A DNA stretch of 5,574 nucleotides from contig CALZIG010000137.1 of the NCBI GenBank assembly GCA_945787585.1, positions 1 through 5,574 of the forward strand, in the 5' to 3' direction. This DNA comes from an uncultured Gammaproteobacteria bacterium. GTDB lineage: Bacteria; Pseudomonadota; Gammaproteobacteria; SZUA-140. Positions 1 through 5,164 of the stretch are shown here, piece by piece. Position 1 is the stretch's first letter, and each line of letters begins with the position of its first letter. The notes beneath the pieces were generated by a model that was not told the DNA's origin, ran no database searches, and worked only from the letters and a program-made list of their open reading frames with translations. The position numbers were made by a program, and so were the translations under genes.

Positions 1-442
1 GCACCATTGGCATGTAAATGACTACGCGATCTCCCTTCTCGATCCCCTGAGCTTTTAGTGCGTTGGCAAAGCGGCATGTGTCGCGATGCAGCTCTCTGTA
101 TGTGATGTGGCGCGTGTCACCTTGTTCACCTTCGAAGATGATGGCGGTCTTGTCTGCCTTATCAGCTAAATGGCGATCAAGGCAGTTATGTGAAACATTC
201 AGCTCACCGTCTTCAAACCAGCGATAGTGGGGGGAATTGTCGCTGTTAAGAATTGTATTGAAGGGTTTATGCCATGCTAGTTCGTCGCGTGCGCGTTCTG
301 CCCAGAAGCCCTCGTAATCGTCTTCTGCCTGTTTGTATAACGATTGGAGCTGCGCCTCATTGATCTGGGCATTGGCGGCAAAGTTCGGACTCGGGGGGAA
401 TAAACGATTTTCTTGCAGGGTGGAATCGATATTCTGAGCCAT
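1..442 (-). CDS. acs: Acetyl-coenzyme A synthetase, N-terminal part (runs off left edge)
   Basis: AMP-forming acetyl-CoA synthetase converts acetate, ATP and CoA to acetyl-CoA through acetyl-adenylate in the cytoplasm. About 147 codons are present, roughly the first quarter of a family usually near 650 residues. Visible are the N-terminal cap (residues about 30-90, with EDDYEGFWAERARDELAWHK and YRWFEDGELNVS.NCLDRHL) and the start of the adenylate-forming domain (TYRELHRDTCRFANALKAQG, then KGDRVVIYMPMV), which is characteristic of Acs. The catalytic P-loop, the PTG region and the acetylated lysine lie outside the window. The ATG at 442-440 follows an AGAGGG ribosome site about 8 bases upstream. 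It lies downstream of dksA on the same strand but is separated by a terminator, so it probably has its own promoter; I found no convincing -35/-10 pair for it. Propionyl-CoA synthetase is the main alternative and is less likely given the N-terminal wording. Confidence 0.95.
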   Translation of the reverse strand, partial: MAQNIDSTLQENRLFPPSPNFAANAQINEAQLQSLYKQAEDDYEGFWAERARDELAWHKPFNTILNSDNSPHYRWFEDGELNVSHNCLDRHLADKADKTAIIFEGEQGDTRHITYRELHRDTCRFANALKAQGIEKGDRVVIYMPMV

Positions 443-532
443 GGATATTTCCCTCTAGTGTAGTGTCTTAGATCAAATGTTATTGAATGCAAGGATAGCT
501 GAAAAGGGGGGTAGAAATCGAGTGAGGATTAT

Positions 533-569
533 TATCAGTGTTTATGTCGAGTATGATGCATCACTGATA
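533..569. repeat. 8-bp inverted repeat with inner 10-bp palindrome upstream of acs
   Basis: TATCAGTG (533-540) is mirrored exactly by CACTGATA (562-569) across 21 bases. The perfect palindrome TGATGCATCA (554-563) overlaps the right arm. It lies about 90-130 bases before the acs start, where an activator site would be expected. No T-run follows on either strand, so it is not a canonical terminator. A role as a regulatory site is inference. Confidence 0.3.
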
Positions 570-579
570 TTTGTGTATT

Positions 580-612
580 AAAACGGGATCACACTTGATG
601 TGCAATCCCGTT
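580..612 (-). terminator. Rho-independent terminator of dksA
   Basis: ACGGGAT (583-589) pairs with ATCCCGT (605-611), extended inward by CACA (590-593) with TGTG (599-602), around a 5-base loop and with a 2-base bulge at 603-604. An A582/T612 pair can extend the base. Read on the minus strand the hairpin is followed by TTTTAATA. It begins 37 bases after the dksA stop codon and so separates dksA from acs. Confidence 0.75.
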
Positions 613-648
613 GTTGCAAAGCGTGAAAAAGATTAAGCGATGATTCGT

Positions 649-1440
649 TTAACCTCTTATCTGTTTTTCGCGAATTTCATCTAGTGTTTTACAATCGATA
701 CAGAGCGTGGCGGTTGGCCTTGCCTCTAGGCGGCGGATACCGATCTCGATGCCGCAGATATTGCAGTAGCCGTAGTCTTCATTTTCGAGATTTTTGATCG
801 ACTCATCGATTTTCTTAATCAGCTTGCGTTCACGATCACGTGCGCGTAGTTCCAGTGCAAACTCGGACTCCTGACTGGCGCGGTCATTAGGGTCAGGAAA
901 GTTGGCCGCCTCATCCTGCATGTGATGCACGGTGCGACCGACCTCTTCCATCAGTTCTGTCTTCCAGGCCTCCAGAATTTTGATGAAATGGGCCGTCTGG
1001 GGCTCATTCATGTACTCCTCGCCCTTTTTCGCCATATAAGGGGCGAAGCCACCCTGTGTATGGGTCGCAATTGACGCTGCCGTTTTGCGCGGTGCTGGTT
1101 TTCTCGCCGGAGCCGTTTTTTTCTCTGTTTTAGCTGTTGTCACTGTTGCCTTTTTCTTCTTTACTGGAACGGGTGTTTTTGTCGTAGCCGCTTTTTTCTT
1201 AACGGCCGCCTTAGGAGTTACTTTTTTAGTAACCGCCTTTTTGGTGACTGCCTTTTTTGCAACCGCCTTTTTTGTCGTAGTCTTTTTCGCAACCGCCTTT
1301 TTTGTGGTAGCAGGCTTTTTAGTAGCTACTTTTTTAGTAACCGCCTTTTTGGTGACCGCTTTCTTCTTTACAGCTGCTTTCTTAGCAGTTGATTTTTTAG
1401 CCGCTTTTTTCGTCACTGCCTTCTTTTTTGCTGCCGCCAT
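649..1440 (-). CDS. dksA: RNA polymerase-binding transcription factor DksA with long Lys/Ala-rich N-terminal tail
   Basis: DksA enters the RNA polymerase secondary channel and, with ppGpp, represses rRNA promoters and activates amino-acid genes. Residues about 133-263 match E. coli DksA without gaps (offset 112). The coiled coil carries the tip motif DPNDRA (D183, D186, A188, equal to E. coli D71, D74, A76), and the zinc finger uses C226/C229 and C247/C250. The ending [12 protein letters not shown] is typical. The protein is 263 residues against 151 in E. coli. The surplus is residues 1-120, a low-complexity run of [12 protein letters not shown] and similar units with no acidic residue before E106, resembling histone-H1-like tails. 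The long start is supported by GGGAG 10 bases before ATG 1440-1438 and by a promoter just upstream. The internal Met136, which would give a 128-residue core, has no ribosome site. Tail function is unknown; DNA or RNA binding is inference. Confidence 0.95.
   Translation of the reverse strand: MAAAKKKAVTKKAAKKSTAKKAAVKKKAVTKKAVTKKVATKKPATTKKAVAKKTTTKKAVAKKAVTKKAVTKKVTPKAAVKKKAATTKTPVPVKKKKATVTTAKTEKKTAPARKPAPRKTAASIATHTQGGFAPYMAKKGEEYMNEPQTAHFIKILEAWKTELMEEVGRTVHHMQDEAANFPDPNDRASQESEFALELRARDRERKLIKKIDESIKNLENEDYGYCNICGIEIGIRRLEARPTATLCIDCKTLDEIREKQIRG
1081..1440 (-). repeat. Low-complexity Lys-rich coding repeat (dksA codons 1-120)
   Basis: This DNA encodes the basic tail as degenerate short repeats. 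On the plus strand the word AACCGCCTTTTT recurs at 1231, 1261, 1291 and 1339. A 30-base segment is repeated exactly at 1219-1248 and 1327-1356, which is 108 bases or 36 codons apart and therefore in frame. A second near-repeat sits at 1259-1280 and 1289-1310. The exact copies suggest recent duplication or ongoing expansion and contraction. Confidence 0.85.
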
Positions 1441-1481
1441 TGCGTGATATCTCCCACATGCGCTTGCGAAATAAACCCGGA

Positions 1482-1510
1482 TTTATACCAGAAAGAGTGA
1501 AGAGACTCAA
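1482..1510 (-). promoter_or_regulatory. Sigma-70 promoter of dksA, extended -10
   Basis: On the minus strand TTGAGT (1510-1505) and TATAAA (1487-1482) are separated by exactly 17 bases. TGG directly precedes the -10 box, giving an extended -10. Transcription would start near 1475, leaving a leader of about 35 bases that contains the GGGAG ribosome site. A second possible -10, TATAAT at 1560-1555, lacks a matching -35. Confidence 0.6.
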
Positions 1511-1626
1511 TGCTTTAGATTGCTTAAGATAGCGAAATGTCCGTACATTGTATGATTATATATCTGTAGTGTGACGTAATAGGCATGGAATCTTTGACTT
1601 AATGGTGCGGAAATAGAGACTTATTT

Positions 1627-1681
1627 TTGATAAAAGGCTGTTATAAGCCGCTATTTTTTCGAGATATATAATTTAAATTAT
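1627..1681 (+). promoter_or_regulatory. Candidate promoter/operator region of the aminotransferase
   Basis: The stretch holds TTGATA (1627-1632), a perfect TATAAT (1667-1672) without a good -35 at 16-18 bases, and TATTTT (1652-1657) 19 bases after TTGATA. A perfect 14-bp palindrome, ATAATTTAAATTAT, spans 1668-1681 and overlaps the TATAAT. No single promoter arrangement is convincing, but this is the only likely place for one between the divergent genes. Confidence 0.25.
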
Positions 1682-1705
1682 TGATAGTAAAAGGTATTGT
1701 TAATT

Positions 1706-2869
1706 ATGGCTGGTGTCGCTGAGCGCATGTCGGGAATCAGGGCTTTTTATGTAATGGATCTACTGGCGCGCGCACGTGCGCTGGAACGACAGGGGCGATC
1801 TATTATTCATATGGAAGTCGGTGAGCCTGATTTTGAAACCCCTGCACCGATCACGCAGGCGGGCATCGAGGCACTCAAGGCGGGCAAGACACTCTATACC
1901 CCGGCCGCGGGTTTGCCTGAATTGCGTGAGCGGTTGTCAAAATTTTATCGTGATCAACTGGGCGTGGTGGTCTCCGCCGAGCGCATTATCATCACGCCGG
2001 GGGCCTCTGGCGCGTTGCAGCTGGCGCTCGGCGTGACCGTTAACCCCGGTGAACGAGTGATGATGGCGGATCCCGGTTACCCCTGTAATCGCCATTTTGT
2101 GCGCATGTTGGGCGGCGAGGCGCAGTGTGTGCCAGTCGATAGCACGAGTGCATACCAGTTAACGGCCGAGATGATTCAACAGCAGTGGTCGCCATCCACC
2201 AAAGCGGTGATGCTCGCTTCACCATCTAATCCTACTGGTACCGTGATTGGTGCTGATGAAGTGACCGAGATCAACACCTTTGTACAACAGCAAAATGGTT
2301 GCCTGATGATTGATGAGATCTACGCCATGTTGACCTATGAGCAGCAGGCAGCATCATTGCTGAAGCATGCGCCAGAGGCCTTCATCATTAACAGTTTTTC
2401 AAAATACTTCGGCATGACGGGTTGGCGTCTCGGCTGGCTGATTGCGCCGCAGCCGTATGTTGATGCGATCGACCGTCTGGCGCAGAACATCTTTCTCGCT
2501 GCTCCCACGATGGCGCAACACGCCGCACTGGCCGCGTTTGAACCAGAGACGATGCAGATAATGGAAGCGCGCCGTGACGAGTTCAGGGCGCGACGAGATT
2601 ATCTGTTGCCGGCGTTGCAGCAACTCGGTTTTGAGATCGCGACAAAGCCCCAGGGGGCGTTTTACCTCTATGCTGATTGCAGCCGTTTTACCGATGACAG
2701 TCACGCCTTTGTGCTCGATATTCTGGAGAAGGCAGGCGTTGCGATTACCCCGGGGTGTGACTTCGGTGATCATCGCGCTAATCACCATGTGCGCTTTGCT
2801 TATACCACTTCGATTGAGAATCTGCGGGAAGGGGTGGGGCGATTAGCGCTTTATCTGGTACAGCTATAA
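1706..2869 (+). CDS. PLP-dependent class I/II aminotransferase, substrate unknown
   Basis: This is a cytosolic fold-type I aminotransferase that would move an amino group between an amino acid and a 2-oxo acid. In the 387-residue form the family landmarks are all present: EVGEPDFETP (37-46), YTPAAG (64-69), the phosphate loop GASGA (99-103), DPGYP (122-126) with Tyr125 stacking on the cofactor, SNPTG (N175), DEIY (D203, Y206), SFSKYFGMTGWRLGW with Schiff-base Lys233 and phosphate-binding Arg241, and HVRFAY with Arg363 for the substrate carboxylate. Length fits the family (about 380-400). A TTG at 1697 could extend it by three residues, but it is only two bases from the AAGG ribosome site; ATG 1706 is 11 bases away and fits better. 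It is divergent from dksA and apparently monocistronic. Aspartate/aromatic or alanine-type activity cannot be separated from sequence alone. Confidence 0.93.
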   Translation: MAGVAERMSGIRAFYVMDLLARARALERQGRSIIHMEVGEPDFETPAPITQAGIEALKAGKTLYTPAAGLPELRERLSKFYRDQLGVVVSAERIIITPGASGALQLALGVTVNPGERVMMADPGYPCNRHFVRMLGGEAQCVPVDSTSAYQLTAEMIQQQWSPSTKAVMLASPSNPTGTVIGADEVTEINTFVQQQNGCLMIDEIYAMLTYEQQAASLLKHAPEAFIINSFSKYFGMTGWRLGWLIAPQPYVDAIDRLAQNIFLAAPTMAQHAALAAFEPETMQIMEARRDEFRARRDYLLPALQQLGFEIATKPQGAFYLYADCSRFTDDSHAFVLDILEKAGVAITPGCDFGDHRANHHVRFAYTTSIENLREGVGRLALYLVQL

Positions 2870-2990
2870 GCCTGTCTTGGCTATCTGCTTGATATATGCT
2901 TCATTGGTGTGCGGTGTATGGTTGATCTAAGCAATATGGATCTGACTAAAATTCACTCCATACTATATTTTAAGAAAAGCCAGTAGTTTT

Positions 2991-3015
2991 GAGGTGAATA
3001 TTTCACTTCTTTTTT
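2991..3015 (+). terminator. Rho-independent terminator after the aminotransferase
   Basis: GAGGTGAA (2991-2998) pairs with TTCACTTC (3002-3009), giving eight pairs with one G-U and a 3-base loop, followed by six T (3010-3015). It lies about 120 bases after the aminotransferase stop. The stem is A/T-leaning, so termination may be partial. Confidence 0.55.
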
Positions 3016-3085
3016 ATATTTCTCAATCTATAATCGCCAGGTTAGTTTATATATAAGGCTGAATGATAGTTTATCCCAGCTCTAG

Positions 3086-3108
3086 TCACCATTACTCGTG
3101 AGTCGTGA
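3086..3108. repeat. Nested inverted repeat upstream of the lipoprotein gene
   Basis: An outer pair TCAC (3086-3089) / GTGA (3105-3108) encloses ACTC-GT-GAGT (3094-3103). It is 42 bases before the lipoprotein start and may be an operator or a small leader hairpin. The arms are short, so chance is possible. The rest of the 281-base gap 2870-3150 shows only the terminator above, an isolated TATAAT at 3029-3034 without a -35, and no small gene I can support. Confidence 0.25.
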
Positions 3109-3150
3109 TTGTCTATTGATGACGTTAATTCAAAAATAAGAGATTAATTA

Positions 3151-3660
3151 ATGAAAAAAACAATAATTAAAATTGCAGTGTTAAGTAGTATTTTGCTCAG
3201 TGGCTGCGCCACGATTGTGGGTGATAAAACACAATTAGTGCCTATTTCAAGTACACCGAGCGATGCGAGTATTGTGATTACTGATGAAACGGGTAGCGAA
3301 GTGTTTAAAGGCTCAACCCCTACCACAGTTACTTTGCCTAAGAGCGATGGGAGCTATTGGGGGAAGAAAAATTTCTCAGTTAAAATATCCAAAGCTGGTT
3401 ATGAACACCAGGTGATCCCTGTCATCGCGAGCGCAAATGGTTGGTATGTTGCCGGGAATTTTATCTTCGGTGGCCTGATTGGCTGGTTTATTGTTGATCC
3501 TATGAATGGAGGGATGTACACCTTGTCTCCTGAAAATGTTTCAACCAGTCTAAACGAGAGTATGGCCCATAATAATATCGGACAAGAAGGTAATATCTCA
3601 ATTGTGCTTTTACAGGATGTTCCAGCCTCGTTGATCGGTAAAATGGAGCGCATCAATTAA
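3151..3660 (+). CDS. Outer-membrane lipoprotein with PEGA-like region, function unknown
   Basis: The 169-residue product begins with a lipoprotein signal peptide: MKKTIIK, a hydrophobic stretch, then lipobox LSGC with Cys19 as the lipidated residue. Ala20 at +2 lacks the Asp that retains proteins at the inner membrane, so the outer membrane is likely. Residues about 29-85 (VPISSTPSDASIVITD, then GSTPTTVTLPKSDG and VKISKAGYE) have the PEGA-like pattern of surface beta domains. Residues 102-124 are Gly-rich and hydrophobic (GNFIFGGLIGWFIVD, NGGMYTL), a region also seen in small CATIV-type lipoproteins. The ATG has AAGAGA about 8 bases upstream. It stands alone, downstream of the aminotransferase terminator and convergent with the rhodanese. 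No enzymatic residues are recognisable, and the role is probably structural or cell-envelope related (inference). Confidence 0.85.
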   Translation: MKKTIIKIAVLSSILLSGCATIVGDKTQLVPISSTPSDASIVITDETGSEVFKGSTPTTVTLPKSDGSYWGKKNFSVKISKAGYEHQVIPVIASANGWYVAGNFIFGGLIGWFIVDPMNGGMYTLSPENVSTSLNESMAHNNIGQEGNISIVLLQDVPASLIGKMERIN

Positions 3661-3714
3661 TCTATCGTTAAGCTAGGGCCTATGTCCTACCTGAATTGTT
3701 ACTAATACCAGTAC

Positions 3715-3756
3715 GAAGCCCAACAATTTCTAAAAGTTTGAGATCTGTTGGGCTTC
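3715..3756. repeat. Perfect 11-bp inverted repeat with 20-base loop, attC-like ends
   Basis: GAAGCCCAACA (3715-3725) is mirrored exactly by TGTTGGGCTTC (3746-3756). The inner loop can add TCTAAA (3729-3734) against TTTGAGA (3737-3743) with one bulged base. It starts 54 bases after the lipoprotein stop and lies between convergent genes. A terminator is the first guess, but neither strand has T after the hairpin; the only homopolymer is A6 at 3759-3764, the wrong polarity. The ends GCCCAAC (3718-3724) and GTTGGGC (3747-3753) match the integron core patterns RYYYAAC and GTTRRRY, though 36 bases is shorter than usual attC sites. Confidence 0.7.
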
Positions 3757-3791
3757 ACAAAAAAGGCTCGACGCAACCGTGAATTATCAGG

Positions 3792-4124
3792 TTATTTAGT
3801 TCTCTCGACAGGGAGATTGGCTTCCAGCCAGTGTTGTTTTCCTTCTACGTACTCAAAGACATTTGTATATCCTAACTGTTGCAATGTGTTTGTTGCTATC
3901 TTTGAATTCTGACACTCTGTGCTAGAACAGTACACAACAATATAAGCATTTTTATCTGGGAGTGCCGCTGGCGCAGTTTTACGTATTTCATCGTGTGGAA
4001 TGTTTAATGCGCCTGGTAAATGTTCAGTATCAAAGTACTTTTTGGGAAGTGCTTCAATTATTGTCATAGATGCCTGGTTGTCGAGTTTTTCTTTGATTTG
4101 TTCGCGAGTAATAGAATTTGGCAT
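3792..4124 (-). CDS. Single-domain rhodanese-like sulfurtransferase
   Basis: Rhodaneses carry sulfane sulfur as a persulfide on an active-site cysteine. This 110-residue protein is one domain: an N-terminal region (ITREQIKEKLD), the motif DTEHLPGALNIP (32-43), and an active-site loop after VVYC with Cys66 as the expected nucleophile and a second cysteine, Cys71, five residues on (C66-SSTE-C71). The C-terminal part GYTNVFEYVEGKQHWLEANLP is typical of the family. No signal peptide is seen, so it is cytoplasmic. The start ATG 4124-4122 is set by a strong AGGGGAG site 5 bases upstream; a longer frame back to 4214 would run through the operator region and is unlikely. It is divergent from a MarR gene, with shared operators between them. 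The physiological donor and acceptor are unknown; sulfide or polysulfide handling is inference. Confidence 0.92.
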   Translation of the reverse strand: MPNSITREQIKEKLDNQASMTIIEALPKKYFDTEHLPGALNIPHDEIRKTAPAALPDKNAYIVVYCSSTECQNSKIATNTLQQLGYTNVFEYVEGKQHWLEANLPVERTK

Positions 4125-4129
4125 GTTAA

Positions 4130-4136
4130 CTCCCCT
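4130..4136 (-). promoter_or_regulatory. Ribosome binding site fixing the rhodanese start
   Basis: AGGGGAG on the minus strand lies 5 bases before ATG 4124-4122. It is the strongest ribosome site in the window and excludes the 30-residue upstream extension of the open frame. Confidence 0.85.
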
Positions 4137-4144
4137 GTTAGTAG

Positions 4145-4174
4145 TTGCAATTACAACCATACCATAGTTATTTT
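4145..4174 (+). promoter_or_regulatory. Candidate promoter of the marR gene
   Basis: TTGCAA (4145-4150) and TATTTT (4169-4174) are 18 bases apart on the plus strand, mirroring the rhodanese promoter and also enclosed by the operators. TATATT at 4191-4196 is an alternative -10 but lacks a -35. The pairing is weaker than on the other strand. Confidence 0.3.
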
Positions 4175-4189
4175 TGGTTGTGATTGCAA
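4161..4189 (-). promoter_or_regulatory. Candidate sigma-70 promoter of the rhodanese gene
   Basis: On the minus strand TTGCAA (4189-4184) and TATGGT (4166-4161) are 17 bases apart, each matching 4 of 6 consensus bases. The -35 lies inside one operator arm and the predicted start inside the other, so binding at either would block it. Confidence 0.5.
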
Positions 4190-4212
4190 CTATATTGAGG
4201 TACCATAAAACC

Positions 4213-4668
4213 ATGAATAAAGCGCCAACAAAAGAAACGATGGAAGGATGGATACAGCTGCATCGGTCTCATCGATATTTACTGGAGAGGGTAGAAAGTG
4301 CACTTAAAAGTGAAGGATTGCCACCATTGGACTGGTATGACGTTCTACTTGAGTTAAAACGGGTAAAAAAAACGGGATTACGTCAATATGAAATCAGTGG
4401 AAAAGTTCTACTAAACAAACATAATCTTTCCCGTTTAATTGACAGACTTGAGAAGAATGGATTAGTTCAGCGTAATGCTTGCCCTGAGGATGGGCGAGGT
4501 AACCTTATCAAAATTACCAGTGCAGGTGAAAAAGTGCTAAAGCAGGCGTGGCCAGTCTATAGCCACGTAATAGAGGAAAGTTTCGGAACTATCTTGAAAT
4601 CCGATGAGATTGTTGAGCTAACTCGCGTTCTGAGTCTGGTACTTGGTCGTGCTGAACGTTTAACTTAA
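4213..4668 (+). CDS. MarR-family winged-helix transcriptional regulator
   Basis: MarR regulators bind DNA as dimers and usually release it on binding a ligand or on cysteine oxidation. The 151-residue product has the expected order: an N-terminal dimerisation helix (about 9-33), LPPLDWYDVLLEL (36-48), the helix-turn-helix with recognition helix NKHNLSRLIDRLEKNGLV (68-85), the wing with the hallmark DGRG (93-96) and ITSAGEKVL, and C-terminal dimerisation helices (about 112-150). One cysteine, Cys90, sits at the base of the wing; whether it senses oxidants is speculation. ATG 4213 has GAGG 12 bases upstream; a TTG at 4174 would extend the frame through an operator arm and is unlikely. It is divergent from the rhodanese, so it probably controls that gene and itself. 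Sample lines in it are near 30% G+C, well below the flanking genes. Confidence 0.92.
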   Translation: MNKAPTKETMEGWIQLHRSHRYLLERVESALKSEGLPPLDWYDVLLELKRVKKTGLRQYEISGKVLLNKHNLSRLIDRLEKNGLVQRNACPEDGRGNLIKITSAGEKVLKQAWPVYSHVIEESFGTILKSDEIVELTRVLSLVLGRAERLT

Positions 4669-4705
4669 ATAAGTGACTTTTTCTGTTGTATAAATGCAGC
4701 CGGAG

Positions 4706-5164
4706 CTACAAAACACCGGTCGTTTTTAATATTTTTCTGGTGACTAACTCAACCTGTTTGACGGTTGTTGGTGATGCATTGCTATTAGCATCGTACTGTT
4801 CCAGTTCTGCCCCGTAAAACTCAATCTCTGCTGGTAGTGTAATTATCTCTGCGGCAAGCGCGACGCCTTCCCGCAGGCCAATGCCGTGACTGGAGTATGT
4901 TGCAGGCAGCGTATCGAAGGCAGATGGCGTTAACGTCAGATGATGTAGCGTGCCGGGCGATGAACCACTCTTCACTGCATCAATAAAAATCAACTGCTCA
5001 GCAGGCTGGTATTGATGAATCCAGTCAATACCACTGTGGTCACAACAGATCGCTTTTATCGCTTTCTGTCCGTGCAAAGCTTTCTGTAGCTGCTCAATGA
5101 CTAGCCAGCCAAAGCGGTCATCCCCAAATGGCGAGCCGAAGCCGACGATCAATGTGCTACTCAA
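4706..5164 (-). CDS. [NiFe]-hydrogenase maturation endopeptidase (peptidase M52 family)
   Basis: This protease removes the short C-terminal tail of the hydrogenase large subunit once nickel is in place, the last step of active-site assembly. The 152-residue length is normal. The N-terminal motif is GFGSPFGDDRFGW, one residue shorter before GDD than the common GxGNxxxGDDG form. The three residues expected to bind nickel are seen: Asp16 (Glu16 in HybD), Asp62 in FIDAVKSG, and His93 in YSSHGIGL. The start is a TTG (5164-5162) that overlaps the TGA of the large subunit as TTGA, which implies translational coupling; no strong ribosome site precedes it, and a second TTG four codons later (codon 5) is possible. 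The neighbour upstream is very likely its substrate. It is convergent with marR, 37 bases apart. Confidence 0.93.
   Translation of the reverse strand: MSSTLIVGFGSPFGDDRFGWLVIEQLQKALHGQKAIKAICCDHSGIDWIHQYQPAEQLIFIDAVKSGSSPGTLHHLTLTPSAFDTLPATYSSHGIGLREGVALAAEIITLPAEIEFYGAELEQYDANSNASPTTVKQVELVTRKILKTTGVL

Larger units (their letters stand above)
4142..4192. promoter_or_regulatory. Twin MarR-type operators between rhodanese and marR
   Basis: An 18-base arm at 4142-4159 is repeated inverted at 4175-4192 with one mismatch, around a 15-base spacer. Each arm contains a 14-bp near-palindrome: GTTGCAATTACAAC (4144-4157) and GTTGTGATTGCAAC (4177-4190), each 6 of 7 pairs symmetric. Their centres are 33 bases apart, about three helical turns, so two dimers could sit on nearly the same face. 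MarR proteins typically bind such short palindromes in divergent gaps, which makes the neighbouring regulator the likely ligand (inference). Confidence 0.75.

Noticed and set aside
277..492. Minus-strand 71-codon open frame overlapping the acs start
   Set aside because: It lies in another frame of acs, whose protein is clearly recognisable; the product has no family features.
1219..1356. CRISPR-like spaced repeats
   Set aside because: The repeats are in-frame codons of the Lys-rich tail with irregular spacing and no unique spacers.
1085..1447. Plus-strand open frame of 120 codons, rich in Phe, Ala and Val, resembling a membrane protein
   Set aside because: It is the antisense reading of the Lys-rich dksA tail: AAA/AAG codons read backwards as Phe and Leu codons. 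The dksA frame has homology, a promoter and a ribosome site; this one has none.
2399..2788. Minus-strand 129-codon open frame
   Set aside because: Antisense to the aminotransferase, which has every family motif; no supporting start signal.
3759..3778. Possible rhodanese terminator: short hairpin at 3765-3778 followed by six T on the minus strand
   Set aside because: The stem is only four pairs including a G-U, so the T-run may be chance; kept as a weak possibility only.
4174..4212. TTG start extending marR by 13 residues
   Set aside because: It lies at an operator arm with no ribosome site; ATG 4213 leaves a normal-length MarR protein.
4125..4214. Upstream extension of the rhodanese by 30 residues
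   Set aside because: It would translate through the operator and promoter region; the strong AGGGGAG fixes the start at 4124.
4700..4735. Possible terminator for marR: CCGG ... CCGG followed by T-runs
   Set aside because: Only a 4-bp self-complementary stem with a 12-base loop, lying inside the end of the peptidase gene; too weak to call.
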